Of a stretch of 64,000 nucleotides of DNA, positions 26,669 to 35,551 are shown piece by piece. The position numbers and the translations under genes were made by a program. The notes under the pieces are model-generated. The model did not search any database and was not told the origin of the DNA. It saw only the letters and a program-made list of their open reading frames with translations. Numbering within the stretch: position 1 is the stretch's first letter; each line of letters opens with the position of its first letter. Source of the stretch: Paucibacter sp963740455 (GTDB lineage: Bacteria > Pseudomonadota > Gammaproteobacteria > Burkholderiales > Burkholderiaceae_C); the NCBI GenBank assembly GCA_963740455.1, contig CAVUEF010000007.1, positions 310,001-374,000 of the forward strand. The letters run 5' to 3'.

Positions 26669-26685
26669 ACTCCCCCCTCGAACAC

Positions 26686-27621
26686 TTACCAGGCCGGTGC
26701 CAGTTCGGCAAAACCGCGCGGCGCCAGCGTCTCGTCTTCAAAAGTGACGAGCTCATAAGCGCCCGGATCGGCCAGCAGCGCACGCAACAGCTTGTTGTTG
26801 AGCGCGTGGCCACTCTTGAAGGCGTGGTAGGCGGCCAGCAGCGGATGACCCAGCACCTGCATGTCGCCGATGGCGTCGAGCAGCTTGTGCTTGACCATCT
26901 CGTCGTCGTAGCGCAAACCCTCGGCGTTGAGTACGCGCGTCTCATTGATCACCACGACGTTGTCCATGCTGCCGCCCAGACCCAGACCGCGCGAACGCAT
27001 CATGTCCACATCCTTGGCGAAACCGAAGGTGCGCGCGCGGGCGATGTCGCGCTTGTACAGACCTGACCCCATGTCGAATTTCAGCGCTTGTCCGGTCGCG
27101 TTCACCACCGGGTGGTTGAAGCCGATTTCGAAGTTCAAGGTATAGCCTTCGAACGGCTCCAGCCGCGCCCATTTGAAAGCTGCGCCCTCGCCTTCTCTCA
27201 CCTCGACTTGTTTGAGCACGCGCAAGAACCGCTTGGGCGCGTCTTGCAGCGCAATGCCGGCACTTTGCAACAGGAACACAAAGCTGGCAGCCGAGCCGTC
27301 GAGTATCGGCACCTCTTCGGCGGTGATGTCCACATAAAAATTGTCCAGCCCCAGCCCGGCGGCGGCCGACAGCAGATGCTCGATGGTCTGCACCTTGGCG
27401 CCGCCCGGATCACCACCGGGAGAAATCGTGGTGGCCATGCGCGTGTCGCACACCGCCTGCGGGTTCACCGGGATATCCACCGGCGTGGGCAGATCGACAC
27501 GGCGAAACACGATGCCGGTATCGGGTGGCGCGGGACGCAACGTCAATTCGACCCGCACGCCACTGTGCACGCCCACGCCCACCGCACGGGCGAGCGACTT
27601 CAAGGTTCTTTGCTGCAGCAT
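26686..27621 (-). CDS. lpxC: UDP-3-O-acyl-N-acetylglucosamine deacetylase
   Basis: A 311-residue zinc deacetylase, the committed step of lipid A synthesis. It begins MLQQRTLKSLARAVGVGVHSG. The zinc histidine lies in TIEHLLSAAAGLG; GSGLYKRDIARARTFGF and HKLLDAIGDMQVLGHPLLAAYHAFKSGHALNN hold the second zinc His-Asp pair and the catalytic His. ATG 27621 matches the family start; upstream open frame to 27765 is ignored. It closes the division cluster, 168 bp after ftsZ, as in many proteobacteria. Confidence 0.97.
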   Translation of the reverse strand: MLQQRTLKSLARAVGVGVHSGVRVELTLRPAPPDTGIVFRRVDLPTPVDIPVNPQAVCDTRMATTISPGGDPGGAKVQTIEHLLSAAAGLGLDNFYVDITAEEVPILDGSAASFVFLLQSAGIALQDAPKRFLRVLKQVEVREGEGAAFKWARLEPFEGYTLNFEIGFNHPVVNATGQALKFDMGSGLYKRDIARARTFGFAKDVDMMRSRGLGLGGSMDNVVVINETRVLNAEGLRYDDEMVKHKLLDAIGDMQVLGHPLLAAYHAFKSGHALNNKLLRALLADPGAYELVTFEDETLAPRGFAELAPAW

Positions 27622-27789
27622 GGGCTCGATTGTCCGTGATTCGGCGTGGCGGCGCTCACGCAACGGCTTGTGCCAGGAAAACTGGCTTGCCACCGAACGA
27701 GCAAGAGCCCCGCAGAGCGTTTCGCTGCGCGGGGCTCCAGCCAACCCATCAAAGGCTCCGAACACTGGCGCTGGCAGACGCCAGGCCCG

Positions 27790-29016
27790 TCAGTCGGCCT
27801 GCTTGCGCAAGAAGGCCGGGATCTCGATCTCGTCCATGCCGTTGCTGGTGAGCGCATCGACCTTGGACGCCGCGCTGCGGCCATGGCGCCAGACGCTGGG
27901 CACATTCAGGCCTGCGAAGTCATTGCTGCCCATGCTCGGTGGCATCGGCTGCCCTTGCCCCTGAGCGGGCGTCACCGACTGCATCAGCACCGGCATATTG
28001 TCGGTGCCGGTCCGCAGATTGACCTGCGGCTGCACCACGCTGAGCGGCGCCTGGGCACGCCTGGCCGGACTCAGGCCGGTGGCGATCACCGTGACACGCA
28101 AATGCTCGCCGAGCGACTCGTCATAGGCCGTGCCATAGATCACATGCGCGTCGTCGGCCGCGTAGCGACGGATCGTGTTCATCGCGTTGCGGCTCTCGGC
28201 GAGCTTGAAGGTGGAGCGGCCTGCGGCGATCAGCACCAGCACGCCGCGCGCTCCCGACAGGTCGATGCCTTCCAGCAGTGGGCAGGCCACGGCCGCTTCG
28301 GCGGCCTTGGTGGCGCGGTCCGGACCCTCGGCCTGGGCCGTGCCCATCATCGCCTTGCCGGGTTCGCTCATCACCGTCTTGACGTCCTCGAAGTCGACGT
28401 TCACCAGACCCGGCATATGGATGATGTCGCTGATGCCGCCCACCGCATTCTTCAACACGTCGTTGGCATGCGCAAACGCCTCGTCTTGCGTGACGTCGTC
28501 GCCCAGTACATCGAGCAGCTTGTCGTTCAATACCACGATCAGCGAGTCGACATTCGCTTCGAGCTCGGCCAAGCCTGCGTCCGCCGCCTTGGTGCGACGC
28601 CCGCCCTCGAACTCGAACGGTTTGGTCACCACGCCCACCGTCAGGATGCCCATTTCCTTGGCCACGCGGGCAATCACCGGCGCCGCGCCGGTGCCCGTGC
28701 CGCCACCCATGCCGGCCGTGATGAACAGCATGTTCGAGCCCGCAATGGCCTCGCGGATGCGCGCTTCGGCCTCTTCGGCCGAGGCCCGTCCGATCTCGGG
28801 CTTGGCGCCGGCCCCCAGACCGCTGAGTCCGAGCTGAAGCAGCTGGTGCGCGCTGCTTCGATTGAGCGCCTGCGCGTCGGTGTTGGCGCAGATGAATTCC
28901 ACGCCCTGGACGCCCTGGTTGATCATGTGTTCGACGGCGTTACCGCCGCCGCCGCCCACGCCGATGACCTTGATCTGTGTGCCTTGGTCAAACTCTTCGA
29001 TCATTTCGATCGCCAT
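27790..29016 (-). CDS. ftsZ: Cell division GTPase FtsZ
   Basis: A 408-residue tubulin-like protein forming the division ring. GGGGGNAVEHM and the tubulin signature GGGTGTGAAPVIA are present, with the catalytic T7-loop region NVDFEDVKTVM. The extreme C-terminus DEIEIPAFLRKQAD is the conserved peptide that binds FtsA and ZipA. ATG 29016 is preceded by AGGAGG, an ideal ribosome-binding site. A 151-bp gap to ftsA leaves room for an ftsZ-proximal promoter. Confidence 0.98.
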   Translation of the reverse strand: MAIEMIEEFDQGTQIKVIGVGGGGGNAVEHMINQGVQGVEFICANTDAQALNRSSAHQLLQLGLSGLGAGAKPEIGRASAEEAEARIREAIAGSNMLFITAGMGGGTGTGAAPVIARVAKEMGILTVGVVTKPFEFEGGRRTKAADAGLAELEANVDSLIVVLNDKLLDVLGDDVTQDEAFAHANDVLKNAVGGISDIIHMPGLVNVDFEDVKTVMSEPGKAMMGTAQAEGPDRATKAAEAAVACPLLEGIDLSGARGVLVLIAAGRSTFKLAESRNAMNTIRRYAADDAHVIYGTAYDESLGEHLRVTVIATGLSPARRAQAPLSVVQPQVNLRTGTDNMPVLMQSVTPAQGQGQPMPPSMGSNDFAGLNVPSVWRHGRSAASKVDALTSNGMDEIEIPAFLRKQAD

Positions 29017-29167
29017 ATGAACCTCCTGGGTCGATTGTGCAGCTGCCACTAAAAACAAACCGTCGGACTTGCGCCCGTTACATAGAGCCTTCTGTGCGTT
29101 TGGCGCCACCTGGGGTCAGGTCTTGCCGCTCGCGTTCGGGCTCTTTCCCTACCGATCCTTGCGCAGC

Positions 29168-30397
29168 TCAGAAGCTGCCCAGGAACCAATCCTTTGCCCT
29201 GCCAAACAATGTCTTCACCGAACCCGCCTGCTGCGCCGCCTTGTGGCCGCGCGTGCGTGCCAGGCGCGCCTCTTCGAGCAGGCCCATCACGGTGGCCGAT
29301 CTCGGGTTGGCCACCATGTCGTACAAGGCGCCGCTGTAGATCGGGTTGCCGCGGCGCACCGGCTTGAGGAAGATGTCCTCGGCCAGCTCGACCATGCCGG
29401 GCATGACGGCCGAGCCGCCGGTCAGCACGATGCCCGACGAGAGCAGCTCTTCGTAGCCGCTTTCGCGGATCACCTGCAGCACCAGCGAAAAGATCTCTTC
29501 GACGCGCGGCTCGATCACACCGGCCAGGGCCTGGCGCGAGAGCATGCGCGGCGTGCGGTCTCCGAGGCCCGGCACCTCGACCTGGTGCGCGGGGTCGGCG
29601 AGCAGCTGCTTGGCGACACCGAATTCGACCTTGATCTCCTCGGCGTCCTTGGTCGGCGTGCGCAGCGCCATCGCGATGTCGCTGGTGATCAAGTCGCCGG
29701 CAATCGGAATGACTGCCGTGTGGCGTATCGAGCCGCCGGTGAAGATCGCCACGTCGGTGGTGCCCGCGCCGATGTCGACAAGCGCCACACCGAGCTCGCG
29801 CTCGTCATCGGTCAGCGCGGCCAGGCTGGACGCACTTGGGTTGAGCACCAGCTGGTCGACTTCCAGGCCGCAGCGGCGCACGCATTTGATGATGTTCTCG
29901 GCCGCGCTTTGCGCACCGGTCACGATGTGCACCTTGACTTCGAGGCGCCCGCCGCTCATGCCGATCGGCTCCTTCACCTCGTGGCCGTCGATCACGAATT
30001 CCTGCGGCTCGACCAGCAGCAGGCGCTGGTCATTCGGGATATTGATGGCCTTGGCGGTTTCCACCACACGCGCCACGTCAATCGGCGTGACCTCCTTTTC
30101 GCGCACGATCACCATGCCGGTGGAGTTCTGACCGCGGATATGGCTGCCGGTGATGCCGGTATAGACGCGGCTGATCTTGCAGTCAGCCATCATCTCGGCC
30201 TCTTTCAAGGCCTGCTGAATCGACTGCACCGTGGCGTCGATATTCACCACCACGCCGCGCTTGAGACCATGCGAGCGCGACACGCCCAGACCCGCCAGCC
30301 TCAGCTCACCCGAAGGCATGACCTCGGCCACCACCGCCATGACCTTGGCGGTACCGATGTCCAGGCCGACGACCAGATCTTTATATTCCTTGGCCAT
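29168..30397 (-). CDS. ftsA: Cell division actin-like protein FtsA
   Basis: A 409-residue actin-fold ATPase that tethers FtsZ to the membrane. Visible are the phosphate-1 motif VVGLDIGTAKVMAVV, the 1C-domain region with SRVYTGITGSHIRG, VALVDIGAGTTDVAIF (phosphate 2), GIVLTGGSAVMPG (adenosine motif), and a C-terminal amphipathic helix KTLFGRAKDWFLGSF for membrane binding. It follows ftsQ after 6 bp and precedes ftsZ. Confidence 0.98.
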   Translation of the reverse strand: MAKEYKDLVVGLDIGTAKVMAVVAEVMPSGELRLAGLGVSRSHGLKRGVVVNIDATVQSIQQALKEAEMMADCKISRVYTGITGSHIRGQNSTGMVIVREKEVTPIDVARVVETAKAINIPNDQRLLLVEPQEFVIDGHEVKEPIGMSGGRLEVKVHIVTGAQSAAENIIKCVRRCGLEVDQLVLNPSASSLAALTDDERELGVALVDIGAGTTDVAIFTGGSIRHTAVIPIAGDLITSDIAMALRTPTKDAEEIKVEFGVAKQLLADPAHQVEVPGLGDRTPRMLSRQALAGVIEPRVEEIFSLVLQVIRESGYEELLSSGIVLTGGSAVMPGMVELAEDIFLKPVRRGNPIYSGALYDMVANPRSATVMGLLEEARLARTRGHKAAQQAGSVKTLFGRAKDWFLGSF

Positions 30398-30403
30398 ATT
30401 TCC

Positions 30404-31234
30404 TCAGGATTTTTTAGCCGGGCCTTGCGGGCCCAGTGTGGTGGAGACACCGTGCAAGCGCAGCGCGTAGCCGTCGCTGTGGCGCAGATCGGCAGATTCC
30501 AATGCGCGCTGGTACTGCGCAATGATTTTTGGTGCCGTGCGCACGAACACGCCCAGGCGTTGCAACACCTCTTCGTCGCTGCCGCGCCCCAGTTCGACCT
30601 TCGCGCCTGTTTCAAGCGTCATGCGCCAGGATCCGCGCCCTGACAGGTCAAGCCGCTCGATCGGCTCGTCCATCGCCGTCATCGCCTCGCTGAGCCGCTG
30701 CCACAGCGCCAGCATGTGGCCTGCCGTTCCTTGCGGACCCGACAGGACCGGCAGCACTTCGTCCTCGACGTCACCCAGATTGGCCTGGAACACCTCGCCT
30801 TGCGAATTCACCAGCAGCCTCTCGAGGACCGAATCGCTGTCGGCGTTGGCGTTCGCCGCCTTGCCTTCCCAGTAAGCGGCCGCGTGGTGCTCTTCCAGAC
30901 TGACCGACAGGCGGTTCGGCCAGCTGCGCCGCACCACGGCGCGCCGCACCCAGGGCACTGCCTCGAAGGCCTGGCGTGCGGCCTTCAGGTTCAGCGTGAA
31001 GAAGTTGCCCTGCAAGCGCGGCAGCGCATTGGCACGCAGCGTTGCCACGCTCGTGCGCGAGACTTCGCCCTCGACCTTGATGGCGCGCAGCGTGAACACC
31101 GGCAGGCGCGTCAGCCAGCTCACTCCGACAGCAACCACACCCAGCGCCAGCAGCGCGAAGAGCAGCGTCGAGACGCCGTTCATCAGGCGCACGTCGGGCG
31201 GCAGCTGGGGTTTGTGAGGGGAGGTGGCGCGCAT
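30404..31234 (-). CDS. ftsQ: Divisome bitopic membrane protein FtsQ
   Basis: 276 residues. A short cytoplasmic N-terminus precedes one membrane helix (about residues 20-44). A POTRA domain starting VFTLRAIKVEGEVSRTS and the beta domain follow with WVRRAVVRRSWPNRLSVSLEEHHAAAYW, typical of FtsQ/DivIB. It links FtsA-ring assembly with FtsL and FtsB. It lies between ddl and ftsA in the standard order with a few bases between stop and start. Confidence 0.95.
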   Translation of the reverse strand: MRATSPHKPQLPPDVRLMNGVSTLLFALLALGVVAVGVSWLTRLPVFTLRAIKVEGEVSRTSVATLRANALPRLQGNFFTLNLKAARQAFEAVPWVRRAVVRRSWPNRLSVSLEEHHAAAYWEGKAANANADSDSVLERLLVNSQGEVFQANLGDVEDEVLPVLSGPQGTAGHMLALWQRLSEAMTAMDEPIERLDLSGRGSWRMTLETGAKVELGRGSDEEVLQRLGVFVRTAPKIIAQYQRALESADLRHSDGYALRLHGVSTTLGPQGPAKKS

Positions 31235-31247
31235 GCTGGTGGGTGCT

Positions 31248-32231
31248 TCAGTGCTTGCCGCTGCTGGAGTCGAGGCTGGCTTGCGCGATCAGCCACAGGC
31301 ACAGCTGCTCATAGCTGATGCCTGCCGCCCTGGCCGAGATCGGCGCCAGCGAATGCGAGGTCATGCCCGGCGACGTGTTCATCTCCAACAGAAACGGCTT
31401 GCGGTCGCTGGCGCGCAGCATCACGTCGCCGCGGCCCCAGCCGCGACAACCGAGCGTTCGGTAGGCCGCCAGCACGAGCGCCCGGATTGCGGCTTCTTCT
31501 TCGGCGGGCAATCCACAGGGACAGAGGTACTGGGTCGAGTTGCCGAAGTACTTGTTCTGGTAATCGTAATTGCCCTCGGGCGCCCGGATCAGGATGACCG
31601 GCAGCGCCACCGCGTCGGCGCCTTCGCCAAGCACGGTGCAGGTCAGCTCGTCACCGTCGATGAATTCCTCGCACAGCACTTCCTTGTCGTAGCGCGCGGC
31701 CAGCGTCACGGCGTCCAGCATCTGCGAGTAGCCCAGCACCTTGGTGATGCCTATCGTCGAGCCTTCATGCGGCGGCTTGACGATGAGCGGCAAGCCGAGT
31801 TCGTCGGGCACCGTGCGCACGCGCTCGCGTGTCTGCGCGTCGGGTTGGAGGCTCACCCAGCGCGGCGTCGGCAGGCCGTCGGCCACCCACAGGCGCTTGG
31901 TCATGATCTTGTCCATGGCGATGCTCGACGCCATCACGCCCGAGCCGGTGTAGGCAATGCCCAGCAGTTCGAGCGCGCCTTGCACCGTGCCGTCTTCGCC
32001 GTGGCGGCCATGCAGCGCAATGAAGCAGCGATCAAAGCCTTCGCGCTTGAGCTCGACCAGATCGCGCTCAGCCGGGTCGAACGCATGCGCATCGACCCCT
32101 TGCGAGCGCAAGGCCTTCAGCACGCCTGGCCCTGACATGGTGAGCGAGACTTCGCGCTCGGCCGAGCTGCCGCCCATCAGCACGGCAACCTTGCCCAGCG
32201 CGGCCACATCGATGTCCAGATCGAGTTTCAT
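31248..32231 (-). CDS. ddl: D-alanine--D-alanine ligase
   Basis: A 327-residue ATP-grasp enzyme that makes the D-Ala-D-Ala dipeptide for peptidoglycan. AVLMGGSSAEREVSLTMSG, FIALHGRHGEDGTVQGALE, LPLIVKPPHEGSTIGI and LLEMNTSPGMTSHSLAP are the family signatures. It overlaps murC by four bases and is followed by ftsQ, as in other Burkholderiales. Confidence 0.97.
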   Translation of the reverse strand: MKLDLDIDVAALGKVAVLMGGSSAEREVSLTMSGPGVLKALRSQGVDAHAFDPAERDLVELKREGFDRCFIALHGRHGEDGTVQGALELLGIAYTGSGVMASSIAMDKIMTKRLWVADGLPTPRWVSLQPDAQTRERVRTVPDELGLPLIVKPPHEGSTIGITKVLGYSQMLDAVTLAARYDKEVLCEEFIDGDELTCTVLGEGADAVALPVILIRAPEGNYDYQNKYFGNSTQYLCPCGLPAEEEAAIRALVLAAYRTLGCRGWGRGDVMLRASDRKPFLLEMNTSPGMTSHSLAPISARAAGISYEQLCLWLIAQASLDSSSGKH

Positions 32232-33643
32232 GCGCTCCTGCCTTTCGTCAGCGCCAGCACCAGGCCCGGCACGCCGCTCATATTGCCGGCGCCCATCGAG
32301 ATCACCACATCACCGGCCATCGCATGCTCGCAAATGGCCTGCGCCATGGCGTTCACTTCGTCCACGAAGATCGGCTCCACCTTGCCGGCCACGCGCAGCG
32401 CGCGCGCCAGGCTGCGCCCGTCGGCGGCGACGATGGCGCTCTCGCCGGCCGAATAGACCTCGGTGAGCAACACCGCGTCGGCGCTCGACATGACGCGCAC
32501 GAAATCTTCGAAGCAGTCACGCGTGCGGGTGTAGCGATGCGGTTGGAACGCCAGTACCAGGCGCCGCCCCGGGAAGGCGCCGCGCGCCGCGTCCAGCACC
32601 GCGGCCATTTCGGCAGGATGGTGGCCGTAGTCGTCGATCAGCGTGAACTCGCCATCGCCCGCCGCGGTCGGCACCTCGCCATAACGCTGGAAGCGCCGAC
32701 CCACACCGGCGAAACTGGCCAGGGCCTTCACGATCGGCGCGTCGGGCAGTTCGAGCTCGCTGGCGACCGCGATGGTTGCCAATGCATTGAGCACGTTATG
32801 GCGTCCGGCCAGGTTCAACACCACATCGAGATCGGGCAGTGCCTCGCCATTGCGGCGTTGCACCGAAAAACGCATCTGCCCGCCGGGCAGGGCCTGCACA
32901 TCGACCGCGCGCACCTGCACGTCGGCACCGAACCCGTAGGTGATGACCGGGCGCGACAGCATCGCCAGAATGGAGCGCACACCGGGGTCGTCACCGCACA
33001 CGATGGCCGAGCCGTAGAACGGCATGCGATGCACGAAGTCGACAAAGGCCTGCTTCAGTCTGGCGAAATCGTGGCCATAGGTCTCCATATGGTCGGCGTC
33101 GATGTTCGTGACGACCGCCAGCACCGGCAGCAGATTCAGGAACGACGCATCCGACTCGTCGGCTTCGACCACGATGTACTCGCCCGAACCCAGGCGCGAA
33201 TTTGCGCCTGCGCTGTTGAGCATGCCGCCGATCACGAAGGTCGGGTCGAGCTGACCCTCAGCCAGCACGCTCGTCACCAGCGAGGTGGTGGTGGTCTTGC
33301 CGTGCGTGCCCGCGATGGCGATACCAAGCTTCAGACGCATCAGCTCGGCCAGCATCACGGCACGCGGCACCACCGGCACGCGGCTTGCCCGCGCCGCCAT
33401 CACCTCGGGGTTGTCGGACTTCACCGCGCTTGAGGTCACCACCGCCTGCGCGCCGGCAATTTGCGCCGCGTCATGCCCCAGATACACGCGTAAGCCCAGC
33501 GACGCCAGACGCCGGGTGGTGGCGCTGTCGTTCTGGTCCGAACCCGACACCTGATAACCGAGGTTGTGCAGGATTTCGGCAATGCCGCTCATGCCTGCGC
33601 CGCCCACGCCGACGAAGTGGATGTGCTTGACGGCGTGCTTCAT
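32228..33643 (-). CDS. murC: UDP-N-acetylmuramate--L-alanine ligase
   Basis: A 471-residue Mur ligase adding L-Ala to UDP-MurNAc. The N-terminus IHFVGVGGAGMSGIAEILHNLG binds UDP; the ATP loop is GTHGKTTTTSLV; EADESDASFL and IDDYGHHPAE follow. ATG 33643 sits within the murG stop (4-base overlap) with a purine-rich GGAG upstream, so the longer frame to 33979 is not used. Confidence 0.97.
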   Translation of the reverse strand: MKHAVKHIHFVGVGGAGMSGIAEILHNLGYQVSGSDQNDSATTRRLASLGLRVYLGHDAAQIAGAQAVVTSSAVKSDNPEVMAARASRVPVVPRAVMLAELMRLKLGIAIAGTHGKTTTTSLVTSVLAEGQLDPTFVIGGMLNSAGANSRLGSGEYIVVEADESDASFLNLLPVLAVVTNIDADHMETYGHDFARLKQAFVDFVHRMPFYGSAIVCGDDPGVRSILAMLSRPVITYGFGADVQVRAVDVQALPGGQMRFSVQRRNGEALPDLDVVLNLAGRHNVLNALATIAVASELELPDAPIVKALASFAGVGRRFQRYGEVPTAAGDGEFTLIDDYGHHPAEMAAVLDAARGAFPGRRLVLAFQPHRYTRTRDCFEDFVRVMSSADAVLLTEVYSAGESAIVAADGRSLARALRVAGKVEPIFVDEVNAMAQAICEHAMAGDVVISMGAGNMSGVPGLVLALTKGRSA

Positions 33644-34746
33644 ACGGCACTCCTGGGGGGCGACGCGTCGCCGACGAACATCTTCTCGATCTCGTCGGCG
33701 ACGCGCTCGGCGGCGCGCGGCCGGGCCAGCGCATGCGCCTTCTCGGCCATCGCCAGCAGGTCGGCGCGGCTCAGCGCGCTCAGGGTGTCGAACAGGCCCT
33801 GCGGGGTCAGGTCTTGCTGCGGTAGATGGATGGCGGCACCATGCTGGGCCATGAACTTGGCGTTGTCCCTTTGATGCGAGGTGGTGCTCACCACCAGCGG
33901 CACCAGCACGGCGGGCACGCCGGCAGCACAAAGCTCGCTCACCGTCACCGCGCCGGCGCGGCAGACAATCAGATCGCACTCGCTCAGACGCGACGCCATG
34001 TCGTCGATGAAGGGCAGCGTCTCGGCGCGCACGCCGGCGCCGGCATAGGCGGCTTGTACGGCCGCCAGGTTCGCGGCGCCGGTCTGGTGCGTGACCAGCG
34101 GTCGCTCACTTCTAGGCCACAGCGCCAGCGCTTTGGGCAGGCAGTCGTTCAAGGCTTGCGCACCCAGGCTGCCGCCCACCACCAACAGCCGCAGCGGCCC
34201 CTGGCGACCCGCATAGCGCTGCGCCGGCGGGTCGATCGCCTCGATCTCGCTGCGTACCGGATTGCCGGTCACCATGGCTTTCGAGTTTCGAACCACCGCC
34301 GCGCCGTCGAAGCCGAAGGCAATGCGCCGCGCAAAGGGCCGCAGCAGCTTGTTGCTCATCAGCAAGCTGGCGTCGGCATTCACGAGCATCAAGGGTCGGC
34401 GCATGCACCAGGCCATCACACCGGCGGGAAGACAGACATAGCCGCCCATGCCGAGCACCGCGTCGGCCGAACGCTTGCGCAGGATGGCAACGCTCTGGAC
34501 GAACGCGGCGAGAAGTTTCGCCAGTCCTTTGACGCTGTGCATCAGGCCCTTGCCGCGCAGCCCGCTGAAATTGAGGCTGTCGATCGGGATGCCGCTGGGC
34601 GGCACGAGCTTGTTCTCCATGCCATGCAAGGTGCCGAGCCAGCTCACGATCCAGCCACGGCGCTGCATTTCCGCGGCGACCGCCAGGCCCGGAATGATGT
34701 GCCCGCCGGTGCCGGCGGCCATGATGACGAGATGGCGGGGGGTCAT
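33640..34746 (-). CDS. murG: Lipid II synthase (UDP-GlcNAc transferase) MurG
   Basis: A 368-residue GT28 glycosyltransferase that converts lipid I to lipid II at the inner membrane. The N-terminal MAAGTGGHIIPGLAVA glycine-rich loop, GMGGYVCLPAGVMAW, VTGNPVR and VVGGSLGAQALN plus the UDP-binding CRAGAVTVSELCAAGVPAVLVP are visible. ATG 34746 matches the family start. Upstream lies the inverted-repeat element that separates it from ftsW; in most genomes these genes abut. Confidence 0.97.
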   Translation of the reverse strand: MTPRHLVIMAAGTGGHIIPGLAVAAEMQRRGWIVSWLGTLHGMENKLVPPSGIPIDSLNFSGLRGKGLMHSVKGLAKLLAAFVQSVAILRKRSADAVLGMGGYVCLPAGVMAWCMRRPLMLVNADASLLMSNKLLRPFARRIAFGFDGAAVVRNSKAMVTGNPVRSEIEAIDPPAQRYAGRQGPLRLLVVGGSLGAQALNDCLPKALALWPRSERPLVTHQTGAANLAAVQAAYAGAGVRAETLPFIDDMASRLSECDLIVCRAGAVTVSELCAAGVPAVLVPLVVSTTSHQRDNAKFMAQHGAAIHLPQQDLTPQGLFDTLSALSRADLLAMAEKAHALARPRAAERVADEIEKMFVGDASPPRSAV

Positions 34747-34851
34747 GATTTGACCTCTTTGTTTTGTTCGCTCGAGTTGCATCTCGGCAGGCCGGGATTT
34801 CGTTTCGGATAAGCGTTTGCCAACAAGCCGGGATTGCGTCCCGGCGGCCGC

Positions 34852-35427
34852 CTCACTTTCTTTCGCTTCGCCGAAAGAAAGTAAGCAAAGAAAGGGCGAC
34901 CCGGATGCAGCGCCCCTCGAAATACGAGGGGTCCCTTGCGGTGCTCGCGAACTGGGGCGGCTGCGCAAACTCGCCCTCGGGTACCAGGGCTCAGACAGTG
35001 CGCAGCCGTCGCCGAGTACGGCTCAAACCCCAGTTCACTGCGCTCCTCAGCGCCGCATACGGGGAATTCACCGCACCTCGCTTCGCATCGGGCGCGAAGG
35101 CTCGCCCTCGCGGGCATCGCAGACGCAACAGCAAAGACTACAGGCGTGGATGGTGTGCGAGGCGTGTACCCACACGAGCCCCCAAGGCGATGCGCAGCGA
35201 GCCGAATCGTATTCGCCGTATGCGGCGCCGAGGAGCGCAGCGTACTGGGGTCGGAGCGGTATGACCGCGACTTTCCCGCACTGTCTGAGGCCTGTACCCA
35301 GGCCGAGTTTGCGGGAAAGCCCCCCCAGTACGTGAGCACCGCAGGGAACCCCTTGTACCCAAGGGGCGCCGCATCCGGCTCGCCCTTTCTTTGCTTACTT
35401 TCTTTCGGCGAAGCGAAAGAAAGTGAG
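34852..35427. repeat. Long inverted-repeat element between murG and ftsW
   Basis: The ends 34852-34908 and 35371-35427 are a 57-bp inverted repeat with a single mismatch. Each end contains a hairpin ACTTTCTTTCG / CGAAAGAAAGT. Inside, homology continues at lower identity: GCGCCCCTCGAAATACGAGGGG, TTGCGGTGCTCGCG and GCAAACTCG on the left recur as inverted, diverged copies on the right. The element thus looks like two copies of one roughly 270-bp repeat in opposite orientation. Open frames inside are low-complexity and appear in both orientations, so I do not call genes. I recall similar CTTTCTTTCGCTTCGCCGAAAG ends dispersed in Burkholderiales genomes. It interrupts the otherwise tight division operon. 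Confidence 0.85.
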
Positions 35428-35440
35428 TGCGCCGCCGGGC

Positions 35441-35496
35441 GCATATCCCGGCCTGCTGAGGCAATAGTCGCCGCAGGCATATCCCGGCCTGCTGAG
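35441..35496. repeat. 20-bp direct repeat next to the inverted-repeat element
   Basis: GCATATCCCGGCCTGCTGAG occurs exactly at 35441-35460 and 35477-35496; a third, degenerate copy (CAATCCCGACCTGCTG) follows near 35516. Inverted relatives (GGCAGGCCGGGATTTCG and CAAGCCGGGATTGCG) lie on the murG side at about 34785-34840. These short units flank the larger element and probably belong to the same repeat family. Confidence 0.7.
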
Positions 35497-35551
35497 AAGC
35501 AAACCGCCGAAACGCAATCCCGACCTGCTGCCGAGCGCAACATCAATCCCT

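Noticed and set aside
34764..35264. Long open frames of both orientations between murG and ftsW that could be annotated as hypothetical proteins.
   Set aside because: They lie within an inverted-repeat element, occur as mirrored versions on both strands (both contain the LSLRRKKVSKERA stretch) and have low-complexity Arg/Ser-rich composition without start signals.
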